A DNA stretch of 64,000 bases, from NCBI RefSeq assembly GCF_001650915.1, contig NZ_LXYO01000010.1, positions 1 through 64,000 on the forward strand, written 5' to 3'. Origin of the DNA: Marinobacter sp. EhC06. GTDB taxonomy: Bacteria > Pseudomonadota > Gammaproteobacteria > Pseudomonadales > Oleiphilaceae. Made by a program: the position numbers and the translations under genes. Of this stretch, positions 16,568-24,557 are shown in pieces. The notes beneath the pieces are model-generated. The model did not search any database and was not told where the DNA came from. It was given only the letters and a program-made list of their open reading frames with translations. How positions within the stretch are numbered: the first letter of the stretch is position 1; the number at the start of each line of letters is the position of its first letter.

Positions 16568-17569
16568 TCATCCAGTTTTCTGTGTACGAGATAATCCCTT
16601 CTCCAGGGTGGAGGAGATTTCTTCTCGCAACCAATCAGGCTCCAAGATATCGCAATGCACGGCCTGAGCCGTGAGCCACCAGCGCAAATCCTGGGTATCG
16701 CCGACAGTGACCGTAATTTCAAAGGTGTTTTCGTCGATGTCTGTTGTCACCTGGTCGAAACCCAAAGGCGATTCAATCAAATGATTGAGCACCGGCTTGT
16801 CGCAGCGAAGGTGCAGGAACATCGGGGCTCGAGAGTGAAGAATGCCCATGGCGCCGGAGGAAATGTAAAGATCCAGGTCGAAGTCTTCTGGTCGTTCAAG
16901 GGGCTTCTCCACCAGTTTGCCGCCGGAAGCCCGGTGCAGAACCAATTGGCGAACACCCTCCCTACCCTCGATCTTTCCGATCAGATAGACATTGGGGTCA
17001 CGGAAGATAAGGCCCAAAGGGTGCACAACAATCTCGGCCGGTTCGGGCCAGTTGCGAGCCTGGTAAGTGAGTTCACACCGATATTCTCGTAATAAGGCCT
17101 CAGTTACCGTTTCCAACACATCCGAGTCTATAGAGGGTCTTTGACCGCTCAAACCACGGTTAATCACTCTGACGCGATTCGGCCATTGCCCCAGCGGGTT
17201 TTGCTCACGCAAAAGGGTTCTGTGCGCCTCATCAAAATGCGGCTTCAGGTGGGATAGTGCTCGTGGCGGAAGCATCGGAGTGAGGTAGGCCTTGGCGAGC
17301 TCAAAAGTCAGTGCAGCCGGCAGGTCCAATGCTGGGATGATATCCATTGTGGCTTCACGGTCGAAAGACCACTGAAATGGACGAGAAGATTCATCCACCA
17401 GTAACGGGAAGTCGATACTCAGCTTCTCTAAGTCCCTCTGGATAGAACGCATGGTCACAGAAAAACCCTGCTCATCGAGCCTTTCTGTGAGCTCAGTCGT
17501 GGTGATGGACTTTGGATATCGAGGCACCATTCGGAGCATGGTGAGGTAGCGGACTGCGGTATTCGACAT
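16568..17569 (-). CDS. WYL-domain transcriptional regulator
   Basis: DNA-binding regulator with an N-terminal winged helix (TTTELTERLDEQGFSVTMRS, about residues 20-45), a central WYL ligand domain (about 155-230; VVHPLGLIFRDPNVYLIGKI shows the VYLIG variant of the WYL motif) and a C-terminal WCX extension. The WYL domain is thought to sense nucleic acid or nucleotide ligands, and BrxR/CapW relatives repress phage-defence operons. The ATG at 17569 has AGGA about 7 nt upstream. It is divergent from the excisionase-integrase pair, and a perfect 7-2-7 palindrome lies in the shared upstream region. Control of the island by this protein is inferred. Confidence 0.9.
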   Translation of the reverse strand: MSNTAVRYLTMLRMVPRYPKSITTTELTERLDEQGFSVTMRSIQRDLEKLSIDFPLLVDESSRPFQWSFDREATMDIIPALDLPAALTFELAKAYLTPMLPPRALSHLKPHFDEAHRTLLREQNPLGQWPNRVRVINRGLSGQRPSIDSDVLETVTEALLREYRCELTYQARNWPEPAEIVVHPLGLIFRDPNVYLIGKIEGREGVRQLVLHRASGGKLVEKPLERPEDFDLDLYISSGAMGILHSRAPMFLHLRCDKPVLNHLIESPLGFDQVTTDIDENTFEITVTVGDTQDLRWWLTAQAVHCDILEPDWLREEISSTLEKGLSRTQKTG

Positions 17570-17911
17570 TGGCGGATCCTTGCCTGGCTTTGTCGGGCTA
17601 TCATAATTCTTATGTCGCCGCACTCTACAGCACACTGACCAAACGCTTCCAGTACCCGGTTAATAGCAGGCTCCTGATCCCGCGTCTTTGTCTGGCAAGG
17701 GTATTTGGTGAACCAACTTTGCCAAGATTGATGCCTCGAGCCCCCTAATCCCCTTATCTATGCAAAACGACGGCATTTTTATGCGGCCTTTTTGCACTTG
17801 CTCCTCCAAAAAAATCCGTAAAGTGACCTCAATGTCTGATCAGAAGTGCTTCTGACACTGCGCGCCTTAAAACGATCAGATGGGTCTAACTAAATGAGTC
17901 GGGAGATCGCT
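17570..17911. promoter_or_regulatory. Divergent intergenic region between regulator and excisionase
   Basis: About 340 nt without a convincing gene, holding the upstream regions of the WYL regulator (left) and the excisionase-integrase pair (right). Apart from the palindrome at 17840-17855 I see no clear promoter boxes. Confidence 0.5.
17840..17855. promoter_or_regulatory. Palindromic candidate operator
   Basis: TCAGAAG-TG-CTTCTGA, a perfect 7-bp dyad with a 2-nt spacer, 56 nt upstream of the probable excisionase start. The size suits a dimeric regulator; the WYL protein or the excisionase are candidates. Confidence 0.5.
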
Positions 17912-18172
17912 ATGCGTCCGGTATCGATTGAGGATTTTATTGAGGTCGTATTTGAATACGACAGCACGCCACCTGCCCCATCAACTATTCGTCGACTCTG
18001 TGCTGCGAAAGACGAGTGCGGACTGGCAGTTATCCCGGGCGCCTTTAAGCTGGGGAAAGCCTGGAAAATCGACTTGGACGGTTATTTTCGGGAGATGGAG
18101 CGTCGGGTGTCCCGATCCGACGCTGCAGAAGACGCCTTTATCCATGACTTGGCAAATAAATTAGCTTCCTAA
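17912..18172 (+). CDS. Excisionase-like small DNA-binding protein
   Basis: An 86-residue protein directly before the integrase. The pattern STIRRLCAAKDECGLAVIPG then LGKAWKIDL resembles excisionase/winged-helix helix-turn-helix proteins in which a recognition helix is followed by a wing containing a Gly-x-x-Trp. The ATG at 17912 has GGGAG 7 nt upstream; an earlier in-frame ATG at 17894 lacks a good site. It stops one base before the integrase ATG, so the two are coupled. Likely role: directing the integrase toward excision. Confidence 0.72.
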   Translation: MRPVSIEDFIEVVFEYDSTPPAPSTIRRLCAAKDECGLAVIPGAFKLGKAWKIDLDGYFREMERRVSRSDAAEDAFIHDLANKLAS

Positions 18173-18173
18173 A

Positions 18174-19442
18174 ATGGCACCAAGATACCGCTCTGAAAAA
18201 CATTCCTCGCTGCACAGGTACCCTGGCCTCTATCAGAGCGAGGACGGTGTCTACTTCGTCATCCATCCGATTACGAAAAAACGTGGCACCTTGGACACCA
18301 GGGACAGGAATCAAGCGATCCGACTGTGGTCAATGCTTAACCACAGATGGGAGGCCGAAGTCCAAGAACGAAAAACCAACGCCCTGGCTGAAAAGTTGGA
18401 TCACCTCTCGATACCAGCAAGCAAGGGGGATCACATCCTTCTTCAGGACTACCTGAAGAAATGGAGAACGGAGGTCCTCGGTCATCAACTAAAAGGCAAG
18501 AGCATAGTTTGGTCAGAATGCCGAGTCCTATCCCTACGAGGACCGAATAAAGGCGCCCCTATCGCTAAACCAACCCGAATTGATTACGCGAGCGATGCCC
18601 GGCAATTGGAGCAGAGCGGCGACGCAGAATTCCCGCTTTCTGACCCGCAAATCCTTCGCAAGATTCGCAAACTGCTTTCCCCATGGCTGCCGATGCCGAC
18701 CCATTACAACGGTCTCAAGAACACATTGAACCGGGTGTTCCTCCATGCGGTTCAGGAAGGTCTCATTGACCGAAATCCGATGATTGATATCCGGAAAGCC
18801 GCCGAAGAAAAACGCCAAGTTCTCATCCCTGATGAGGCCTATCGGAAGATTACTGAACATCTGTGCGTCCATCGTCATAACAAGCGAGATATGGACGGCG
18901 CGTGGCGTGCGAAGATTTGCGATCTCATTTACATGATGAGTCAGCAGCCAATCGACGTTTTCAATTTGAAGGAAAACCAAGGTGAGCTCTATGAAAAGCC
19001 CGTCGATCGCGGGGACTATTTCGCCTACGGCGTGATCCGCTTTGCTCGCCACAAGACCAAAATCGGCATTGAGCTTGAGATGAACGAGGATCTCGCAGAT
19101 CTGTGGACGTGGTTTGTGGAGTTCAAGCGGAAGGAGGCAGTCATAAGCGAGTACCTCCTAGTATACCCGCGCTACTTCGATAAGCGCTCCAGAGCCCAAC
19201 AAGTAAAACACAGAACTATGCAGGCCGCCTGGCGAGATGCCTGCAAGAAAGCGGGCTATGGAGGTATGTACCACCTTAGGGACCTCCGCAAGAAAGGACT
19301 GACCGAAGAGTTCCTGAGCCAAGGAGAAAACGACAAAGGCGGACACGAGACGCAGGCCATGCGGAATCATTATCGGTTGATCAAACCACCAAAACGAGCC
19401 AGGACCACCATTAAATTTGATCGAGAACAAAAGACCCAATAA
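18174..19442 (+). CDS. Tyrosine-type site-specific integrase
   Basis: Island integrase of 422 residues with an N-terminal arm/core-binding part and a C-terminal catalytic domain. The late motifs are YHLRDLRKKG (HxLR-type box in the RDLR variant used by many Pseudomonas-type integrases) and GGHETQAMRNHYRL with the nucleophilic Tyr. In the first catalytic box, where relatives read TGQRPxDV, this protein reads MSQQPIDVFNL, so the expected arginine appears to be glutamine. That may weaken or abolish recombination. It lacks its own Shine-Dalgarno and probably depends on the preceding gene. The attachment site is expected toward the tRNA cluster. Confidence 0.88.
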   Translation: MAPRYRSEKHSSLHRYPGLYQSEDGVYFVIHPITKKRGTLDTRDRNQAIRLWSMLNHRWEAEVQERKTNALAEKLDHLSIPASKGDHILLQDYLKKWRTEVLGHQLKGKSIVWSECRVLSLRGPNKGAPIAKPTRIDYASDARQLEQSGDAEFPLSDPQILRKIRKLLSPWLPMPTHYNGLKNTLNRVFLHAVQEGLIDRNPMIDIRKAAEEKRQVLIPDEAYRKITEHLCVHRHNKRDMDGAWRAKICDLIYMMSQQPIDVFNLKENQGELYEKPVDRGDYFAYGVIRFARHKTKIGIELEMNEDLADLWTWFVEFKRKEAVISEYLLVYPRYFDKRSRAQQVKHRTMQAAWRDACKKAGYGGMYHLRDLRKKGLTEEFLSQGENDKGGHETQAMRNHYRLIKPPKRARTTIKFDREQKTQ

Positions 19443-19640
19443 ATCCAAGCATACAGCGGTCCCAATCAATGCCATTAAGAACATAACGGAGGCTTATAAC
19501 AGATAATAAAGCACGCATAGTGATTACGAAGCTTTTGAAATATTGGCAGAACGCCTACGTAATTTGGTTTTCGGGCTCTTTCGATCAGCCAGAAATCTCG
19601 AAATCAATTTAATATTCAACTTTAGGGTCATGACAATATT

Positions 19641-20201
19641 ATGCTTTTAGACACTGGTTTAAAGACTTATACCGAATACGAAACGCGAATCCACGTGGCT
19701 CCGACGGGGTTAACCATCGCAGTATCTCTCAACTTGAATGGGCGTTATCCCGGAAAAATTTCGGAGCCGTTTACGATTAAAGACGACGATTATTCTACTT
19801 TCACCTGCTCTGAAAATGACGGTGAGAAAATGAATTTGAAGATCGGGCGGTATTTGCAAACCGTAGAATTGGAAATCATCAAAAAGAAGACCCGAGACTT
19901 TCTCGGTGAGACTAAACTCACAGGAAACGACCTGAGGGAAGAAATTCGCAATATTGTAAAAAGCGTGGAACTTGAGTTCGATAATCCTACCGAGCCCAGT
20001 CAAGTTATTCCGGATGAGCCTATCGATGGAGACCCTGAGTTTTTGATTTATGCAACGGATGATGACCTCGCAAAATTCGCATACACGGCATCTGAGCTGT
20101 GCGTCCCTTATATGCATCCCTGGGATGCATACGAGTACCTTCTGCTGTTACGCAAGAAAGCTAGGGGAAGAACTGTGATTGACCTTAACTCGTATTTTTG
20201 A
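19641..20201 (+). CDS. Unknown protein at the island edge
   Basis: A 186-residue acidic protein with no recognised motif, no signal peptide and no membrane segment. The first half looks beta-rich (TGLTIAVSLNLNGRYPG), the middle is helical and charged, and the C-terminus contains MHPWDAYEYLLLLRKKARGR. The gene is more AT-rich than the core genes nearby, consistent with recent acquisition. No strong ribosome site precedes the ATG. A clear rho-independent terminator follows 20 nt after the stop, which supports it being a transcribed gene. Confidence 0.6.
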   Translation: MLLDTGLKTYTEYETRIHVAPTGLTIAVSLNLNGRYPGKISEPFTIKDDDYSTFTCSENDGEKMNLKIGRYLQTVELEIIKKKTRDFLGETKLTGNDLREEIRNIVKSVELEFDNPTEPSQVIPDEPIDGDPEFLIYATDDDLAKFAYTASELCVPYMHPWDAYEYLLLLRKKARGRTVIDLNSYF

Positions 20202-20220
20202 GGGCCATTAGGCTAACTAG

Positions 20221-20252
20221 AAGCCTCGACCAATCGGGTCGAGGCTTTTTTA
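20221..20252 (+). terminator. Rho-independent terminator at island right end
   Basis: Eleven-base-pair stem AAGCCTCGACC / GGTCGAGGCTT with a 5-nt loop (AATCG), running into a T-rich tract. It ends the unknown gene at 19641-20201. Confidence 0.88.
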
Positions 20253-20288
20253 TTATCGGGTGCTAATCTTGTTCTTGAAACCATAGTC

Positions 20289-20403
20289 TGGCCGACCCGA
20301 CCAAATTATGGCTACATACGCTGGGAGCTCCGGCCGCGCGATCAGATGTGCCAGACACTGGCACATTCTGGTGAAAACGGCGGCCAAAACATATGGTCGG
20401 CCA
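20289..20403. repeat. Long-range inverted repeat between the last island gene and tRNA-Cys
   Basis: Arms TGGCCGACC (20289-20297) and GGTCGGCCA (20395-20403), about 97 nt apart, enclosing a second perfect dyad. The symmetry and place between the integrase end and the tRNA genes suggest an attachment-site or recombinase-binding region. Confidence 0.5.
20346..20366. repeat. Perfect 9-3-9 inverted repeat
   Basis: ATGTGCCAG-ACA-CTGGCACAT, centred within the outer inverted repeat. It has no T-run, so it reads as a protein-binding site rather than a terminator. Confidence 0.6.
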
Positions 20404-20529
20404 ATCAATTACACCCTCAAAAGCAGCTTACCGAGGCGGATAATATTTTGGGTTTAATTTGGATATTTTTTGGGTGAGAAAATCAACCAAATAGAAATTA
20501 CGTACTTCATTGATTTTAAAGGGTAAAAA

Positions 20530-20603
20530 TGGAGGCGCGGGTCGGAATCGAACCGGCGTACACGGAGTTGCAGTCCGCTGCATAACCACTCTGCCACCGC
20601 GCC
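20530..20603 (-). tRNA. tRNA-Cys (GCA)
   Basis: Full cloverleaf on the minus strand: 5' acceptor GGCGCGG pairs with CCGCGCC, anticodon loop ACTGCAACT gives GCA, T-arm GGTTCGATTCC is present and CCA is encoded. It lies 60 nt downstream of tRNA-Gly and is probably co-transcribed with it. It is the chromosomal gene nearest the island. Confidence 0.95.
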
Positions 20604-20663
20604 GGAAAAGATCGAAGAGATCGGATCTTTGTGCTCTCAGGTGGGCATTGAGAGACTTGAAAT

Positions 20664-20739
20664 TGGAGCGGGAAACGAGATTCGAACTCGCGACCCCAAC
20701 CTTGGCAAGGTTGTGCTCTACCAACTGAGCTATTCCCGC
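20664..20739 (-). tRNA. tRNA-Gly (GCC)
   Basis: Minus-strand cloverleaf with acceptor GCGGGAA, D-arm AGCTCAGTTGGTAGAGC, anticodon loop CTTGCCAAG giving GCC, T-arm GAGTTCGAATCTC and encoded CCA. It leads a tRNA-Gly/tRNA-Cys unit. Confidence 0.96.
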
Positions 20740-20963
20740 TCTTTGTTTCCGGGGCATTGCCTCGTCAACGGCTGCGTATTCTACGGATTACCGTTCGGGC
20801 GTCAATAGTTTTTTATCAAGTTTTTGTTTTACTGGAGATTGTGGGTAAAGTTTGGCCAATCACGATGCCGGATGCAATCATGCGACTTGCATACTGGCAG
20901 AGAACCTTTGCACTCTCTAAGCTAGTCACTGGCAGGCAACATCACTCAGGGATTCGACAGAAC

Positions 20964-22130
20964 GTGCCCAGTCCTGATTCTTCCGAGCAGACCGATCCAC
21001 AACAACCGTCTTCCAAACCCGGATCCGTGACCATTGAAGCCGGCACCCTGAAGGTGAGGGATGACTGGCTGTTGAGCCATTACCGGTCTCTGGCTGCCGT
21101 GGCTTCGTCGATGTCTTCCAGGGATACAAGTGAGTTATCGATAGACCTTTCGGGGCTGGATCGGATTGACACTGCCGGTGCATCGCAACTGGCCTCCCTG
21201 ATCGGCCCGGAGCGCTTGCTTGAAGCCGCCTCGGCCGCTGGCGACTTACCCCGTGAAAAATCCGCGCTGATTGCCGCCGTCTGCGAGGCCATGAAGAACC
21301 AGCCAGCGCCTGATGGGCGCGCGCCTTCCCTGCTCTGGAGCTTTGTGACCGGAACAGGCCAGAAGGTGGAGAGCATCTTCCGGCTGCTGTGGATTCTTGT
21401 AGGCTTCATCGGCCAGACGCTGGGCACCCTGGCCTGGAACCTTCCCCGGCCCTGGCGTTGGCGTATGACGCCCTTCGTTGCAGCCGTTCACGACACCGGC
21501 CTGAATGCCCTGCCCATTGTGGCATTGCTGACATTTCTGGTGGGCGCTGTTGTGGCGTTCCTCGGGGCGACCGTGCTGGAGGATTTTGGTGCCACTATCT
21601 ATACGGTTAACCTGGTGGCATTTTCCTTCCTGCGGGAATTCGGGGTTCTGTTGGCCGCAATCCTGCTGGCCGGCCGAACCGCCAGCGCGTTTACTGCCCA
21701 CATTGGCGCCATGAAGGTTAACGAGGAGCTGGATGCCATCCGCACCCTGGGCCTGAACCCCATCGAACTGCTGGTGCTACCAAGGGTAATGGCGATGATG
21801 GTGAGCCTCCCTATTCTCACCTTTGTGGGCATGATCTCCGGCATGGTGGGCGGCGCCATGGTCTGTGCCCTGGTGCTGGATATCTCGCCGACGCAGTTCA
21901 TGGCCATCGTTGAGCGGGACATCGCCCTTCAGCATTTCGTTGTGGGCATTGTGAAGGCGCCGATCTTTGCGTTCCTGATTGCCGTGATTGGCTGTCTGGA
22001 AGGGTTCAAGGTTGCTGGCAGTGCCCAATCGGTGGGCGAACACACCACCTCCAGCGTGGTTCAGTCCATCTTTATGGTAATTCTGCTGGATTCCATTGCT
22101 GCACTATTCTTTATGGAAATGGGCTGGTGA
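20964..22130 (+). CDS. MlaE-family lipid ABC transporter permease with N-terminal STAS domain
   Basis: Inner-membrane permease of an MCE-type lipid transporter, of the sort that moves phospholipid between the membranes. The N-terminal ~120 residues form a STAS/MlaB-like domain (LSIDLSGLDRIDTAGASQLA). The MlaE permease follows with several hydrophobic segments, the conserved block LAGRTASAFTAHIGAMKVNEELDA, and a C-terminus ending FMEMGW. In the classical Mla operon STAS (mlaB) and permease (mlaE) are separate genes; here they are fused. The start is uncertain: the frame is open back to 20757, and GTG 20964 is chosen because the linker-like sequence after it looks native. It overlaps the ATPase gene region. 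Confidence 0.9.
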   Translation: MPSPDSSEQTDPQQPSSKPGSVTIEAGTLKVRDDWLLSHYRSLAAVASSMSSRDTSELSIDLSGLDRIDTAGASQLASLIGPERLLEAASAAGDLPREKSALIAAVCEAMKNQPAPDGRAPSLLWSFVTGTGQKVESIFRLLWILVGFIGQTLGTLAWNLPRPWRWRMTPFVAAVHDTGLNALPIVALLTFLVGAVVAFLGATVLEDFGATIYTVNLVAFSFLREFGVLLAAILLAGRTASAFTAHIGAMKVNEELDAIRTLGLNPIELLVLPRVMAMMVSLPILTFVGMISGMVGGAMVCALVLDISPTQFMAIVERDIALQHFVVGIVKAPIFAFLIAVIGCLEGFKVAGSAQSVGEHTTSSVVQSIFMVILLDSIAALFFMEMGW

Positions 22131-22132
22131 TC

Positions 22133-22966
22133 ATGGCGGTAATGGCGGCATCTTCGAGCACTGAAGCCAGAAACAAACCGGTGATAGCGGTGCGGGACCT
22201 GTGCAACCGCTTTGGCGATCACATTGTGCACGAGGACCTCGATCTCGATCTGCTGCGGGGTGAAATACTGGGAGTAGTTGGCGGGTCGGGAACCGGCAAA
22301 ACGGTGCTTTTACGCAGTATCGTTGGACTGAACACGCCCGCCTCGGGCCATATCCGGGTGTTTGGTGAGGATCTTATCCAGCTTTCGGCACGGGCACGTT
22401 CCCGCATAGAGCAACGCTTCGGTGTTCTGTTCCAGGGGGGCGCCCTGTTTACTTCGCTGAACCTGCAGGAGAATATCGCCGTTCCGCTGATTGAACACGC
22501 CGGCCTGAAGCGGCCCGAAGCCGAACAGCTGGCCCGGATGAAGCTTGCGCTGACCGGTTTACCACCTGACGCAGCGGTTCGTTACCCGTCCGAACTCTCC
22601 GGCGGTATGGTGAAGCGGGCGAGCCTGGCGCGGGCTCTGGCACTGGATCCGGAGATCCTGTTCCTGGATGAGCCCACGGCGGGCCTGGACCCTATCGGGG
22701 CAGCTGCATTTGATAGGCTGATTGTGACGCTCCGGGATGCCCTGGGGCTGACCGTGTTTCTGGTCACCCATGATCTGGACACTCTCTACTCAACCTGCGA
22801 CCGGGTTGCGGTACTGTCACAGCGCAAGGTGCTGGTAGCTGATACGCTGGAAGCCGTTGCCGCCACGGAAGATGAGTGGATTCAGGACTACTTTAACGGC
22901 CCCCGGGGCCGGGCAGCGAGCTACGCATTCAGGGACCATTCGAACAAACGGAATCAGGAGCAGTAA
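22133..22966 (+). CDS. Mla-like ABC transporter ATP-binding protein
   Basis: ATPase of the same lipid transporter (MlaF type). Walker A is GGSGTGKT, the ABC signature is LSGGMVKR (the LSGGM form of MlaF-like ATPases), Walker B is LFLDEPTAGLDP and the H-loop is VTHD. The ATG at 22133 lies 2 nt after the permease stop; a GTG at 22127 overlaps that stop. The MCE subunit gene starts 2 nt downstream, so the four genes form one operon. Confidence 0.94.
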   Translation: MAVMAASSSTEARNKPVIAVRDLCNRFGDHIVHEDLDLDLLRGEILGVVGGSGTGKTVLLRSIVGLNTPASGHIRVFGEDLIQLSARARSRIEQRFGVLFQGGALFTSLNLQENIAVPLIEHAGLKRPEAEQLARMKLALTGLPPDAAVRYPSELSGGMVKRASLARALALDPEILFLDEPTAGLDPIGAAAFDRLIVTLRDALGLTVFLVTHDLDTLYSTCDRVAVLSQRKVLVADTLEAVAATEDEWIQDYFNGPRGRAASYAFRDHSNKRNQEQ

Positions 22967-22968
22967 CC

Positions 22969-23907
22969 ATGGAGCCAAGGGCCCACCACCTGATCATTGG
23001 CCTGTTTACCATCCTGGCCTTTGCGGCCGCGCTGATCTTTTCCCTGTGGCTGGCGAAATCCTCTGCCGATCGGGAATGGGGCTACTATGAAATCGTCTTC
23101 GACCATGCCGTTGGTGGCCTGTCCGAGGGTAACCCTGTGCTTTACAGCGGCGTTCAGATTGGTGATGTGGTAGAGCTGACCCTGGATCCGGACAACCCCG
23201 GCCACGTGCGGGTGCTGGTTCGGGTTGATCAGTCGGTACCCATTCGTGAGAACACCAAGGCCGGCCTGGTGCTCGCCAACATCACCGGCAGCATGAGTGT
23301 ACAGTTCAGCGGTGGAAGCCCGGACCAGCCGGCGCTGAAGGGCGATCGCGATAACCCACCGGTCATTGTTGCCGAGCCTTCGGCGTTCAATAGCCTGCTT
23401 GCCAATGGCGAACAACTCCTGGCCAAGGCGGACCAGCTGCTTACGAGCACTACCGAGCTGCTATCCAGTGACAACATCGAGAATGCATCCGCGATCCTGA
23501 AAAACACCCGGGAAGCCACGGATGCCCTGCTCGACCGCCGGGAACAGCTGATCGCCCTGCTCGAACAATTTGACGCCGCCGCCGTTCGGGCCGAGGAAGC
23601 AGCCATCAAGGTGTCCAGGGTTTCGGATAATGCCAACGAGCTGCTGCAGAACGATGGTCAACAGGTTCTGCAATCCATGGACAAGGCCCTTGCGGTTATC
23701 ACCACCACCATGGCGCGGATTGATGAGCTGACCCGTAACAACCAGGGGGCAATGGATGCCGGTCTCCAGGGCATGGGAGAGTTGGCTCCCGCACTGCGGG
23801 AGCTGAGGGCAACCCTGAGGAGCCTGAACCAGTTTACTCATCGCCTGGAGCAGGATCCCACTGGCACGCTGTTCGGCAATGAAACTATGAAGGAGATGGC
23901 ACAGTGA
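22969..23907 (+). CDS. MCE (MlaD-like) substrate-binding protein
   Basis: Periplasmic lipid-binding subunit anchored by one N-terminal helix (LIIGLFTILAFAAALIFSLW). The MCE domain is at about 40-125 (GLSEGNPVLYSGVQIGDVVE, then PIRENTKAGLVLANITGSMS). A long helical C-terminal part (about 140-310) resembles PqiB/Mce extensions that form a channel or needle. At 312 residues it is longer than the roughly 180 of MlaD. The stop overlaps the lipoprotein start by ATGA-type overlap of 4 nt. Confidence 0.92.
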   Translation: MEPRAHHLIIGLFTILAFAAALIFSLWLAKSSADREWGYYEIVFDHAVGGLSEGNPVLYSGVQIGDVVELTLDPDNPGHVRVLVRVDQSVPIRENTKAGLVLANITGSMSVQFSGGSPDQPALKGDRDNPPVIVAEPSAFNSLLANGEQLLAKADQLLTSTTELLSSDNIENASAILKNTREATDALLDRREQLIALLEQFDAAAVRAEEAAIKVSRVSDNANELLQNDGQQVLQSMDKALAVITTTMARIDELTRNNQGAMDAGLQGMGELAPALRELRATLRSLNQFTHRLEQDPTGTLFGNETMKEMAQ

Positions 23908-24557
23908 CATTGAGGTCAATCAGAAACCTGACACTTCTCCTGGGTGCTGCCTTTGCCAGTGGCTGCACGGTGTTTCCGAACCCGGAGCCACCGAGGGTTA
24001 TGGACCTGGCAGTGGTCCAAGCGGCTCCAACGGCGGAGCAACCGGTTCAGGCATCCCTTCGCGTTGATACACCCTACGCCTCAGAGCCTTTTAACGGATC
24101 GCTGATTCTGGCCAAACCCACGCCTCAGGAGTTCCGGGCCTACGAGGGAACCCGCTGGCGGGATTCGGCACCGGTGGTGGTTCGGGATATGCTGGTCAGC
24201 AGCCTTCGTCAGAGTGGCGCCTACGCGAATGTTATTACGGATACCAACCCGGCGCAGGCTGAGTTGACCCTGGTCACCGAACTCTCGGCATTTCATTCGG
24301 AAACCCCGGAATCCGGTCCGCAGGTGGTTATCGAGCTGCACCTGCAGATGATTCACAACCGCTCGCGGGCCAGGCTGTGCACTCGCTCTGTGCGGGTTGT
24401 GGCGCCGACCTCAGGCACATCGGTTGACCAGATTGTTGAGGCCTTCGGAACCGCTGGCAGCAATCTGGCCGCCAGGGTGATTGAATGGGCTAAGACGTGT
24501 GACTATCCGTCTGACCTGAGGCCTTCTCCGGAAACAGATCAGCCCAGGCAGCCTTGA
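23904..24557 (+). CDS. ABC-type transport auxiliary lipoprotein
   Basis: Outer-membrane-type lipoprotein of 217 residues completing the MCE transporter. The signal peptide ends in lipobox ASGC (LLLGAAFASGC). The body resembles the ABC_trans_aux (PqiC/YmbA-like) family: YASEPFNGSLILAKPTPQEF, a central YEGTRWRDSAPVVVRDMLVS and a late helix (QIVEAFGTAGSNLAARVIEW). Proteins of this family link MCE assemblies to the outer membrane. Its 3' end overlaps the convergent pgsA gene by 68 nt. Confidence 0.9.
   Translation: MTLRSIRNLTLLLGAAFASGCTVFPNPEPPRVMDLAVVQAAPTAEQPVQASLRVDTPYASEPFNGSLILAKPTPQEFRAYEGTRWRDSAPVVVRDMLVSSLRQSGAYANVITDTNPAQAELTLVTELSAFHSETPESGPQVVIELHLQMIHNRSRARLCTRSVRVVAPTSGTSVDQIVEAFGTAGSNLAARVIEWAKTCDYPSDLRPSPETDQPRQP

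Noticed and set aside
18174-19442. Housekeeping XerC/XerD recombinase
   Set aside because: Length, the RDLR box and coupling to an excisionase-like gene fit an island integrase.
20428-20757. Open frame of 109 codons across the tRNA-Cys and tRNA-Gly genes
   Set aside because: It is formed by tRNA sequence and reads no known protein.
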